From: Neofusicoccum parvum
Taxonomy: Eukaryota > Ascomycota > Dothideomycetes > Botryosphaeriales > Botryosphaeriaceae
Assembly: GCA_020912385.1 (NCBI GenBank)
Contig: CP087216.1
Location: forward strand, 124,001 to 188,000
Direction: 5' to 3'
Length of the DNA stretch: 64,000 nucleotides
Shown one piece after another: positions 10,201-20,276 of the stretch; the stretch's first letter is position 1; every line of letters begins with the position of its first letter. A program made the translations under genes and the position numbers. Below the pieces are notes generated by a model. The model did no database searches. It was not told where the DNA came from and worked only from the letters and a program-made list of their open reading frames with translations.

Positions 10201-10376
10201 TTCAGGTGCTTGTTTTCATCCTTGTACATCCATGATTGCAAGTACCCACGGAGTACTCATACTCGCGAAAGAGTGTGTCATTGAGGAGAGAAACCTCGTT
10301 GACGAGGGGAGGGAGCGGTAAGGGAATTCTGGCCCTCTCTGCCGAACCAATGGGACACCTGATGCGCAAGGTAAAG

Positions 10377-11405
10377 TCAGTTCTCGCGTTGCTTCCAATG
10401 AGTGGTGATATTCTCACTGGAGTATTTCCACTGCACGCCAACGCATCTGACCGGCCTCACATCAACGTGTTTAGAGACATCCTGAGGAGCCTTGAGGCTG
10501 CAAACGTAGATACTCCTTGCCTCCGGAGTGTCGGGCGGTACAAATGGCCAATCCGCCAAGACACTCTCGAAGGCAATGTCAAAGATGATCCACGTCCCGT
10601 CACTGCGCGCACCTAGGATTCCTTGGTATCTCAGCCAGTCGACGACGTCCAGGTTCGTTTCTGGATGAGGAGAAATCAGATATCTCCACTCATCGCGGTC
10701 CATCCACTTGAAGTCGTCCGGACTGTCAAGATAAGGATACATATCGATCATGCGTCGCTGTTTCAGGGAGATCTGTAGAGTCGCGTTGCTAACGCTAGCG
10801 CTACTATTGTCGGTGTCGTTGTAGACAGGCGGCCACACGATCCTCAGGGGCTGAGGGAATATCATTGGTCGATGTAATGTATCGCCGTGAACAGGCCTGC
10901 CAATCTTGGAGTCATTGTAGAAAGGCCAAATCCCGTTCCTGGGAAGTTCATAGAATAGCCGAGCTTCAGAAATGCCAGGGTTGAGCGTCCGATTAGTAGC
11001 ATCGATGCTGAGCGTGAGATTCCTATGAAAATAGGCGAGACACCTGAGCCAGATGATGGCGAGGAACACTAGTGCACCACCGACACTGAGAGTTTTAGTG
11101 ATTAGGGTAGCTTCATCTCTTCGATCCAGTTGTGCTGGCGGATGTTCTGGCGGTGGTTGTTGTGGAAGCGGTGGATAGTCAGGGCCCCTGGCATCGGCTG
11201 GCGGTGGAGCGGGAGGCTGTCCGTCACCGGATGTCGGTAGAGTGGGAGGCTGCTCGTCACCGGATGGCGGTGGAGGCGGAGGTTGTCTGTCATCGAATGG
11301 CGGTGGCGGTGGCGGTGGAGGCGGAGGCTGTCCGTTGCGGCCTTGCTCTGGTGGAGGGAAAGTGAATTTTATGTCAATAACTATACGTTCCGGCCAACGA
11401 TTCAT
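10377..11405 (-). CDS. Proline-rich single-pass membrane glycoprotein, unknown function
   Basis: I do not recognise a family. The unspliced frame encodes 342 residues. Residues 15-90 are dominated by proline runs and repeated blocks of the type PPSGDEQPP, SGDGQPP. One hydrophobic segment, TLSVGGALVFLAIIWLRCLA, at about residues 107-126 predicts a single membrane span, and there is no N-terminal signal peptide, so a type II topology is likely. The following domain of about 215 residues is rich in Trp and Asp and carries several N-glycosylation sequons (NLT, NRT, NDS, NDT, NSS, NAT, NIT), which fits a lumenal or extracellular domain. An alternative ending exists: a canonical intron at 10359-10417 (GTGAGA donor, CTGAC branch, CAG acceptor) would bypass the stop at 10377 and extend the protein to 376 residues ending at 10216. 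Which form is real cannot be decided from sequence. Confidence 0.6.
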   Translation of the reverse strand: MNRWPERIVIDIKFTFPPPEQGRNGQPPPPPPPPPPFDDRQPPPPPPSGDEQPPTLPTSGDGQPPAPPPADARGPDYPPLPQQPPPEHPPAQLDRRDEATLITKTLSVGGALVFLAIIWLRCLAYFHRNLTLSIDATNRTLNPGISEARLFYELPRNGIWPFYNDSKIGRPVHGDTLHRPMIFPQPLRIVWPPVYNDTDNSSASVSNATLQISLKQRRMIDMYPYLDSPDDFKWMDRDEWRYLISPHPETNLDVVDWLRYQGILGARSDGTWIIFDIAFESVLADWPFVPPDTPEARSIYVCSLKAPQDVSKHVDVRPVRCVGVQWKYSSENITTHWKQREN

Positions 11406-11908
11406 TGTGCGTGATTGATAGTGAATCGAAGACGGAATTCGTAAAGCGTTAATGAAGATAGAGATGGTGGCACAACCAAGTGGAAGTCGCGTCGTTGGTG
11501 ATGATGGATGATGTTGCGACGTTGAAAAAGTAAAGATAATGAGGGCAAGCGTGCTGCGATTTCAGCATTGCTGCTTCTTCCGTGGTGTTGTGAGGAAGGT
11601 GCACCCAACCTGAGGACACCACGGCGACGAAAGCTTTAACGGCGCACTTACAAGCAGGAATGCCGTGACAATTTACTGTTGTTCGGACCAACGCTTCAGC
11701 TCCCTACGTCTTTTGCTAAGTATTTGGCATGTAGCATTGTCTTACACGATCTCGGAGTATGTTATTTGCCAATCTGAGTACATGATTGCTTACAATATCT
11801 TCATCATTTCGTCGCATGCTTGCATCGGGACAGCCACCTCAACTCCTCGTCGTACGCAAGACACGATCTCCAAGCTCACCCCCTCAACCTCTTTCGCCGC
11901 TCCCATCC
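11406..11908. other. Intergenic region
   Basis: Separates the upstream side of the glycoprotein gene from the 3' end of the hydrolase gene. No further gene is seen. Confidence 0.4.
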
Positions 11909-12567
11909 TCAAACACCAGCGGCCACCCTCTCCGCCACATCCGGCGTCCCCACCCTCACCGGCAGCCCCTCCGGCTCGCCATACTTCGCGATGAACTCGC
12001 CGATCCTCTTATTCACGACCGCGGGGCTGCTCGCGCTCAAGAAGTGATACCCGCCCTCCACGACCTCCAACCGCGCGTCGCTGCTCCCCTCGAACGCCTT
12101 GATACCCTCCTCCGCGTTCTTCACGCTGTACACCTCGTCGCGGTCGCCGTGCAGCCACAGCACCGGACACCTGACGTCGGCGACGCGGCCCAGCAGGCCG
12201 TCGCGCTCGGCCAGGTTGACGGCGGCGGTGCGCATGCGGCGGCGGCCGGCGTCGCCGGCGTAGTTCTCCTTGATGCGGGCGGTCCAGAAGGCGCGGGCGT
12301 CAGCGGCGCAGTCCTTGCCGAGCCCGACGTCGATCAGGTAGTCGCAGTAGGCGTCCGGCGGCGCGAAGTCCGGGGTCGGGGTGGGCGAGGTGCAGAAGGC
12401 GATGGGGCCGGCGGCCGCGGCGTGGCCGTCCCAGCAGCCGAGGGAGATGGAGGCGGGCGACTCGAAGTCGATGGAGGTGCCCATGGGGATGACGCCGAGG
12501 ACCTGGTGCGGGATGTTAGTGGGCTTTGGCTGGTGGACGGCTTTCTTGTCCGCTTTTCTGCGCTGGG

Positions 12568-12607
<40 letters not shown>

Positions 12608-13197
12608 TGGCTCTTGCTCGTCCATCCCAGCGCGCAAACATGCCTCTCTCCTCGTACGCTCCATATCAAAGCCTCCGCCTCAATTGCAATCCTCTCACGA
12701 AGAGAGAACAACCGCCAAAAAAAAAAAAGAACGAAACAACCACCAAACCAACTCACCATCTCCGGCGCCAACAACGCCATCCTCACGGCCACCCACCCGC
12801 CCTGGCTCGTCCCCGCCACCACCGCCCTCTCCACACCCACCTCGCGCAGCACCCCGAGCGCCATCCACGCGCTGTCCCAGTAGGTCCAGTGCGGGCGCGC
12901 GACGTCCTCGCGGCCGGCGGCGGCGCCGCCGCCGACGCGCGTGCCGCCGTGGCCCAGCAGGTCGACGGCCAGCAGATTGGCGCGGCCGCGCAGCGCCGCG
13001 TCGGCGAACTGCGGCGCGAACAGCGACGAGTCGGTCGTGAAGGAGTTGAGCAGCACGAGCGTCGGCTTGGCCGGGTCGGGCTCCGCCAGCGGCGCCGAGG
13101 ACGCGTAGCACGCGGTGATGGTGGCCGTCGGGCCGTGGGCGAGGGTGACGGTGTGGCGGGTGAGCGGGGTGAAGGATTTGTTCTCGGGCGAGGCCAT
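11909..13197 (-). CDS. Alpha/beta hydrolase
   Basis: Two exons, 13197-12757 and 12502-11909, give 344 residues. The fold is clear: a beta-strand block LVLLNSF, the strand-loop LLAVDLLGHG, and the nucleophile elbow GTSQGG with Ser about residue 131. Near the C-terminus VLWLHGDRDEVY supplies the likely acid and GGYHFLSASSP the likely histidine. No signal peptide or membrane segment is seen, so it is probably cytosolic. The substrate is unknown. The ATG at 13197 has a strong context (GCCATGG). The 254-nt intron (12503-12756) is odd: it carries eleven GCT units (CAG on the coding strand) and an A-run, and has open frames through it. Reading through exon 1 would give a serine run, and a start at 12664 would give a glutamine run in the frame of exon 2. 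Confidence 0.85.
12571..12605. repeat. (GCT)11 microsatellite in hydrolase intron
   Basis: Eleven perfect GCT units plus GC on the plus strand, CAG on the transcribed sense strand, inside the hydrolase intron. Such repeats are usually length-variable. Confidence 0.9.
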
Positions 13198-14147
13198 GGC
13201 TGGTGGTGGTGTTTTCACCTTCGGTGGTGAGTCTTTTGTTCGGATTCGGGGTTGGAGGACGAAGGGCTGGAGAAGCGGCGAGGAATTGGGACTTCGACTT
13301 TCAGGTGAGAAGTTTTAAAAAAAAAAATTGGTTGCAGAGGAAGCCTTCAGAATCTCTCTCTCTCTCTCTCCACAAAAGGTAAATCCTTCGACGTCGTCAA
13401 GTATCCGCTGCAAACCAACGGAGCAGATGCAGCCCTATAAAAAGCGCAAGCACCCCACTTGCTACCATCGCATCCCTCCCCCCGCTCCATCTTCCCTAGA
13501 TCGGTGTCAACGACCGGCTGGGAGCGGAGCAACCACCGCGGGGCAGCTTCCCTACCTCAAATGAGATCATCCACGAGCCAGCTGGGCTGCCGGAGATCCC
13601 AGCCGCATCTGGTCGCTGGCTCCGAGAGGGCGCTTGATCTGGATCTCGCAAGCATCGCCTCGGTTCATCTTCGCGTGCGCAGGATCACGAATCAGGAATT
13701 GGCGGCGTCTTGGGTCATTTGGGGGCTGAAAGCTGTTGGTCAATCCGTGTGCCGCTCGTGCGAAGACAAAAGTGCCCCGCACCGAGAATAGGTACGAGCC
13801 GTTTCGTCAATGCCGTGTTGCCATGTGCGGAGAGAATCCTGGAAGCCTTACGCTCTATGACGATGTTCATCAGCTGCGGGGATCTCTCGAACCCGGAAAT
13901 AATCTGGCAATGACGACTCGTCATGCCCGAAGAGGCGTGCAGACAGATGAGCAAAGGTGAACGAACGACATGCGGCGGGTCAGTATCACGTGGAAACAAG
14001 CTTGCACTACCGACATCATCGCACTTCAAAGGGTGAATCGAGTCTATGCAATACATGTGTGAAGCCACCTTATCTATTATCCAGTAAAACAAACCCTAAG
14101 GTACGTGCGAAGTCTTGAACTTTTTTCTTTTTAGCCCGCGCTTACAT
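13198..14147. other. Hydrolase promoter and downstream flank of asparagine synthetase
   Basis: About 950 bp. A CT microsatellite lies at 13353-13371 beside an A-run at 13317-13327. I see no gene in it. Confidence 0.45.
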
Positions 14148-16273
14148 TTATGCATCTTCCTTGTAAGCCTGCTCGTGAATCTTGATCGCACTAGAAGAAC
14201 GTCAGCATATCTTTCATGAGAGAAAATCCGGATCAACCACTCACCGTCCACTAGGGTCAGTCTGTTTCGACCAGGTGGGAACCCATCTTTGCACGGTGCC
14301 GGCGCAGTAAGGAGGATAGTGCTCGTCAAACATGCAGCGGTACCAGTACGCCTCCTTGGTGTCGGGAATGTCGTCGCCCCAGTGAGGCTTGGGGTTCTTC
14401 ATGTCCTCGTCACTAACGTGCAGCTCGGCGTTATCCTTAAGCGCATCGATCCAGCCGTACCCAACACCGTCAGAGAACTGCTCCTTCTGCCTCCACAGGA
14501 TCTTGTCGGGCAGGTACGCTTTGGTCTCAGGTTCATCGGTCGTGTCAAAAGCCTTGCGGAGAATGTACTTCTCAATCTTCTCCTTGGTGATCATCTTGTC
14601 CTGCGGGTCGATGTTCATGCAGAGCTGAAGGAACTCCCTGTCGAGGAAAGGCACGCGAGCCTCAACACCCCACGCCATCGTGGACTTGTTGGCGCGCAGG
14701 CAGTCGGCAAGATGAAGGTTCTTGACACGGCGGACAGTCTCTTCGTGGAATTCCTTCTTATCCGGGGCAGCGTGGAAGTAGAGGTAACCGCCAAAGATCT
14801 CGTCGGAACCCTCACCACTCAGCACCATCTTCACGCCCATGGCCTTGATCTTGCGGCTGAGCAGAAACATGGGTGTCGAGGCGCGGATAGTGGTAACATC
14901 GTAGGTCTCGAGATGGTAGATGACGTCGGAGAGCGCGTTGAGACCGTCCTCAAGGGTGAAGGTGAAGCTGTGGTGCCTGGTTCCCAGGAACTTGGCCACC
15001 TCCTCAGCAGCCTTAGTGTCGGGAGCACCAGGCAGACCAATGGAGAAAGAGTGCAGCTCAGGCAGCATCTGAACGGTAGTCAGACGGTTTTCGTCATCAA
15101 TACCAACCAGATCCTCAGCACCGGCGTCGACACTGGCATCGGTATCCCTCTGGATCTTGGCCACCTCGTTAACCCTTTGGATTTCCCTCTGGGCAATGGA
15201 GGCAACCAAGCTAGAGTCTAGACCACCCGACAGCAAAACACCGAAGGGAACCTCCGCCATCAGCCGCTTCCTCACAGCCTTCTCCAGCGCGTGTCTCACG
15301 TTCTTGTAGTCGACCGGAGTGGAGGGAATGGTGCTGGGCTCCATCAGCCATTGCGGGGTGTAGTATTGCGTGAGCTTGTCGGTCTTGGAGTCGTAGACGT
15401 GGCCGGGAGGGAAGGTGGTGATCTCGTCGCACACGGGGTGCAGGCACTTCATCTCAGAGGCAAAGAAGACAGCGCCGGGGGTGGTGCTGGACCTTCCCAT
15501 GTACATGGAGGTGACACCAATGGGGTCGCGCGCGGCAATGACTCTGTCCTGAACCTTATCGTGCAGCACCCACGAGAACATACCGTCCAGGTGCTTGGGC
15601 GCATCGATGTCATGCTCCAGGTACTACTAAGGTCAGCACGCGCTGGACTGGCGGAGCAAGCAGGAGACTGCGTACCAGAGGAATGATGACCTCGCAGTCG
15701 GAGTGGGTCTTGAAGTGGTAGGGAGTCTTCAGGTGTTTCCTCAGCACTCTGTGGTTGTAGATCTCTCCGTTGACGGCGAGCGAGATGGTGGCATCGTCGT
15801 TGACGAGCGGCTGGGCGCCGGACTCTAGGCGGATGTCAGCAAGACGGCGGACGTGGTCGAGGAGTCGATTCAAAGCATACCGACGCCGACAATGCTCAAA
15901 CGCTCGTGGACAAGAACTGCGAAAGAGTCAGCACTCAGCCAATAGCCGCTTCAATGGCAGCACTCACTGGTATGGTTCGCGATAACGTTTCCACCTGCTC
16001 ATGTTCAGCATCATGCCAGTCTCCAAGCTACTTCTCGCGGGTATGCTCACTCCAGTCAGGGCCACGATGACGCATGCTGCGCGGACAGTCAGTGCGGGCT
16101 CATGCAGGGTCGTCCAGGCTCAATGGCAGGAATACGTACGCCTTGCCCATCTTCAGGGCGGTCGGCTTGAACTTCTGGACATCGGGATGACTGGTGGCGT
16201 GTTAGAGGCTTATCATCGCGGCGCACACGGCGGACGAGCGGGCATACCGGTGGCAGGCGAAAATTCCACACAT
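14148..16273 (-). CDS. ASN1: Asparagine synthetase (glutamine-hydrolysing)
   Basis: Makes asparagine from aspartate, glutamine and ATP in the cytosol. Eight exons join to 578 residues: 16273-16248, 16190-16140, 16076-16051, 15994-15968, 15916-15881, 15824-15676, 15623-14245 and 14190-14148. The protein starts MCGIFACHR, so Cys2 becomes the N-terminal glutaminase nucleophile after Met removal. The glutaminase domain continues with [19 protein letters not shown] and [10 protein letters not shown]. The synthetase domain holds the ATP-pyrophosphatase loop [13 protein letters not shown], then [13 protein letters not shown] and [14 protein letters not shown]. The C-terminus ends [10 protein letters not shown] after a last small exon. 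Length matches yeast Asn1/Asn2. The five 5' exons are only 26-51 nt, which makes automatic annotation error-prone here. Confidence 0.96.
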
Positions 16274-17114
16274 TGTGGCGGTGGGTGCGCGGCGCTGCTG
16301 GGCGGGACTGTGGGGGAGGAATTGGGTGTTGACGAGAGAAGGAGCAAGCAGCAGCGTCTCGCGAGTAGAAATAACGGTCTGCGGTGACCAGGTCGGGCGC
16401 GGTGTTGAGTCACTGGGGGAGACTGGTCATGGCGCATTCCTGGGAATTTGAGGCCCGAGAGCGGCGCTGATAGCAGAGCCCCGCGCTAAGGCCGCCGCAT
16501 TCCCCTGCAGCGCCGCCCGCGAGATCGGCCCGCCCAGCGCACTGATCGAGTCGCCTCCGCCGATTATTCACCGCGCGTGCCATTCGTGCGGCCACCGCGC
16601 ACACGCGCACACGTCGTGGCACATGCTGTCATGCAGGCACAGCGAATCCTCCTCGGCTGTGCTTTTTTCCGCGTCCACCTGGCAGCCCCTCCGGCCTCCG
16701 GCACCGCGAATTGATGCGTGCCAGCTGGCTTTAACAGAGCGACCCGTTGCTGCTGTTCACGTAACAGGCCCGGCCAATGGCGTCCGTCCCAAGAGTCAGG
16801 CCATACCGTGCGGAGACACCGCTCCGTGCGGGAAGACAGTTATTTATGACTACACGTCCTGATAAAGAAACGCGGCAACTCCACATCGCCCGGTAGCGGG
16901 CTGCGCCAAGAACGGCAGAAGACCGGGGATTCCATTATTTTAACCCAAAGAAAAGCCTGTGCTAGTGCGCGGTATGGTGTAGAATCAGAACAAGGAAAGC
17001 AAAGCAAATGAGTGCGCCGAGTCAGCCCCGACCGTTGTCCGCTGCCCAGAGCTATAAAGTGCCTGAGATGCCTCGCGTGTGGTATCGTCGACAAAAATGG
17101 CTGGGCCGCAGCGC
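16274..17114. other. Asparagine synthetase promoter and downstream flank of SCS2
   Basis: About 840 bp between two minus-strand genes. The part next to 16273 is the likely asparagine synthetase promoter and the part next to 17115 holds the VAP 3' UTR. No gene is seen. Confidence 0.4.
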
Positions 17115-18253
17115 TTAGAAGAAGAAGTAGGCAAGCAGGAAGCTGAACAGGCACAGGCCCGCCACTATCTGCACCGGCACTCCTCCCGCCGGCGCCTGCT
17201 GGACTGCGAGGCTCGACGTCTGCGCCTTGTCCTTGCTGTTCACACCCTCGCCCTTGCGCTGCCTGAGTCCTCCCTGCGCCACCTGCTTCTCCAGCCTCTC
17301 GATCGTTGCCCGAGCCTCCTGGAGCTGCGCCTTAAGTTCTTCCGAAGACGTAGGGATCGCGTTGGTGACGCTCGAGACAGCTGCACCGATGGCAGACTGG
17401 CCCGAGGTCGCGGGGTTGAACGCGGAGTTGACGGCATCGCCGGTATGCTTGCTAGACGAGGGGCGTGATTCGGGACGGGAAACGGAGCCAACCGGAGCGT
17501 TGGAGGAGCGTTGCGGAGTGACAGCCTCGGGCGAGGGAGAGCGCTGCGACGACAGATCGTGGTTCGACGCCGTGCCGTTGACCGAGGGGGCGCCGGAAGT
17601 GCCGTCAGCGGGCAGGAAGATGACGCGAATCTTCCTCTCCTGGATCGTGTGCTTGGCAGTCTGCTCGATGTGGCTCCACTGCGTTTCGATTAGCCTCCAT
17701 CCTGTTCTTATTTGTGCTGGTCCATCTTACAATCGTAGCAACGTTGGAGAACTCCATATCGGGCTTGACAGCAACGGACTGGACGAGGAACTTGTCACGG
17801 CAACGAGCATCGGGCGGAGGGTCCTCCTTCATGGCCTGGAGGAGCACTACGAGGCCATCAGCACAGCTCCACTTGTAGCAAACACGGTGTACCCACCCTG
17901 AACCTCGACCTCCTTGCCGGCCTCAATGCGGCCGGAGTTGGGGCGGACACAGTATCTACGGACGACGGTGAGCGGTTGATGGGGTCTCAGACTCGGACGG
18001 GAGAGCGTACTGCTTAGGAGCGGTGGTTTTGACCTGAGAGATCGTCAGACAGGGATCGGGGAGCAGCGATTGCGGCGCGGGACATACCTTGAACGCGACG
18101 GGATCGCTGTTAGGATTGCGCAGGCGCAGGGTCTGCGAGACCTCCTGGGTGAAGGGGCCTGCGACGAGGTCACTAACGGGCTCAGAGGCATGGTTGGAAC
18201 GGAGACGTCATACGCTTGAAGCCCAGCTCGGGCGGCGTCAGTTCGACCGACAT
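17115..18253 (-). CDS. SCS2: VAP/Scs2-type ER membrane tether (MSP domain)
   Basis: VAP proteins sit in the ER membrane and recruit FFAT-motif proteins for lipid exchange and ER contact sites. Six exons give 290 residues: 18253-18214, 18158-18088, 18033-18011, 17955-17897, 17846-17731 and 17678-17115. Residues 1 to about 125 form the MSP domain: MSVELTPPELGFKRPFTQEV, then LRLRNPNSDPVAFKVKTTAP, then YCVRPNSGRIEAG, and later DKFLVQSVAV. A Ser/Pro-rich linker follows, then a heptad segment (LKAQLQEARATIERLEKQVA), then one C-terminal membrane span ending LCLFSFLLAYFFF, the tail anchor expected for VAPs. It is divergent from the UBX gene with 443 bp between start codons. Confidence 0.93.
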
Positions 18254-18696
18254 GGTGACTCGTGGGCGCCAGGTGGCAGGGGCTGCGCGGAGGAGGTGAA
18301 CGTAGGAGGAGTGGTCTTGCGGAGGGCGGTGCAGCCGATGGGGCAGCAGCGAGCAGGCGGCGAGACACACAAAGAAACTCGGGAGGGCGGGTGTGGAGTC
18401 GTGGTCTGGAAGTGCCGCGGGACGTACTGCCGTGGTGGTGGCTGGCCCCGGGATGCGGGTTGCGCCTGTGGGCTTCCTGCCCAGCAGCGCAGCCCTGGGG
18501 CTAGGCCTATTTCGGGCGGTGCCCTTTTGGGTACGTCACTTCTAGAACCGCTTAACGCCGATCCGCCGCTGCTGCTCCCCGCCAGCTTGCACCGCAGCTG
18601 CAGAGCGTGCCACTTCCGCCTGCTTCTTCTTCCTCAACATTCCCGCAGCTCCCCCAACTCCACCGCCGCTCTCACCCGTTGGCCAGTCTTGCAGCC
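18254..18696. promoter_or_regulatory. Shared intergenic region of the SCS2/UBX divergent pair
   Basis: 443 bp between two start codons facing away from each other; it must hold both promoters. I see no TATA box. Confidence 0.5.
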
Positions 18697-19789
18697 ATGG
18701 CGTCCGCCGACCTCGACATGCTCGTCGACATGGGCTTCGACCAGGAGCGCGCCTCGATCGCCCTCAAGAAGTCCGGTTCGCGTATGTTTGCTATCCGCGT
18801 AGCTTGAATCCGCAGCCATTCGGGCGCGCCACTAGCCTGATGACACGTCCGCTGACGGCTCCGCAGTACAGAATGCCATCGACTGGCTGGAGAAGAATCA
18901 GGACAAGTCGCTCGACGACATCAAGGCCGAAGACGCTTCTGCCGCCGACGCTTCGCCCCCGCCGCCCGGTCCCGGCGAGGAGGCCCGTAGCCTAAAGTGC
19001 AACGAGTGCGGCAAGATGTTCCGCTCCCACGCGCAGGCCGAGTTCCATGCCAGCAAGTCGGGCCATGTCGACTTCGAAGAGTCGACCGAGGAGCTCAAGC
19101 CGCTCACCGAGGAGGAGAAGAAGGCCCGTCTGGAGGAGCTGCGCCAGAAGCTCGCCGAGAAGCGTGCTACCCAGTCCGAGCAGGACAAGCTCGACAAGAA
19201 GAAGAATGACGTGAGTTGTGCCGCCGGCGGTCGTCGGATGCCCTGCCTCGACGTGAGACCTGACGTTTCTTTCTTTCCTTAGGAAATCCGCCGTAAGGCA
19301 ACCAAAGAAGGACAGGACGCCAAGGAGGCCTTGCAGGTTAAAGAGCGCATCAAGGAAGCAGAACAGAAGCGTCGCGAGAAGCAGGCGGACATCGACGCCC
19401 GCAAGCGCGTTCAAGCTCAGATCGAGGCGCAAAAGCTGGAGCGCAAGCGCAAGGCCGAGGCGGAGAAGGCGGCGAGACTGGGACAAGCTCCTCCCGAACC
19501 CGCCCAAGAAGCACCTGCTGCGACTTCATCGGGACCAACCACGTCGAAGCCTTCCAGCGCATACACCGAGGCGAGATTGCGCCTGCAGACACCCAATGGT
19601 ACGATACAGAAGACGCTGCCCGTCGAGACGACGCTGTTCGAACTGGCCCACCAGTTGGCGCAGGAGAGCGGCATCACCGTCAACACCTTCACCCAGAACT
19701 TCCCGAAGAAGGTCTTCGATCAGACCGACTTTGGCCAGACGTTAAAGGAGGCCGGAATGGTGCCCAGCGCTGCCCTCATCGTGCGATAA
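18697..19789 (+). CDS. UBA-UBX domain protein (SAKS1/UBXN1-like)
   Basis: Adaptor of this type link ubiquitinated proteins to the Cdc48/p97 ATPase. Three exons, 18697-18781, 18867-19210 and 19283-19789, give 311 residues. Residues 1-45 are a UBA domain (LDMLVDMGFDQERASIALKK, then LQNAIDWLEKN). A C2H2 finger lies at about 72-94 (CNECGKMFRS, then HASKSGH). A long charged coiled coil follows (about 100-205). The UBX domain is at about 234-311 (YTEARLRLQTPNGT, then ETTLFELAHQL, TDFGQTLKEAG and the final SAALIVR). The order UBA, zinc finger, coiled coil, UBX is a known eukaryotic layout. The start ATG has a good context (GCCATGG). It ends 488 bp from the end of the convergent Nop15 gene. Confidence 0.9.
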
Positions 19790-20276
19790 GCTGCTGTTGG
19801 CTTTCATACCTTCTGAAAGGCGTGTTGGTGTTGACTTCATTCGGCTCCGAGATATGATATCAGAAGGTGGACTTGCATAGGGAGATTTCAGGTGGTGTGG
19901 GCATTTGAGGGTTGATGAAGAAAAGCCTCCTGATATTTACTGAAATAATTAAGAAGACCGAGACCTCTGCAGTCTCCCGAAACTCCCATTGATCCCATTT
20001 TATTTACCGAGCCACAAACCAGATTTTTAGCTCGTCTTCCATCCATGATTCCTGATCCGTGCACTGTATCCCTCAACCCGGTAATGTTCACCAAGTTGCC
20101 GTCTCAAAAGTGGTGCGCCAAGACTTGTGTGTGAACGTGCGCCAGTAGCAATCAACCCAGTCTGCCTGAGCCCATCTAAAAGAATCCGTTGTCGTGGGTA
20201 TAGCTGCTTCGTATGGGTGCTGAACTGCTAGCACGCTCCGGCGCGTAGTGTCTTTCAATGCATCTTTTTAGACGGT
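19790..20276. terminator. Convergent 3' flank of the UBX gene and NOP15
   Basis: The two genes end face to face here, so both polyadenylation regions must lie in these 487 bp. No other feature is seen. Confidence 0.35.

Noticed and set aside
11687..11715. A third fold-back copy (GCTTCAGCTCCCTACG resembles the right end of copy 1)
   Set aside because: Only about 16 bases are similar, and no matching second arm lies nearby, so chance similarity is as likely.
12503..12664. A poly-Gln N-terminus as the normal start of the hydrolase
   Set aside because: The first half of the hydrolase, including the nucleophile elbow, lies upstream in exon 1 and joins perfectly with the intron removed.
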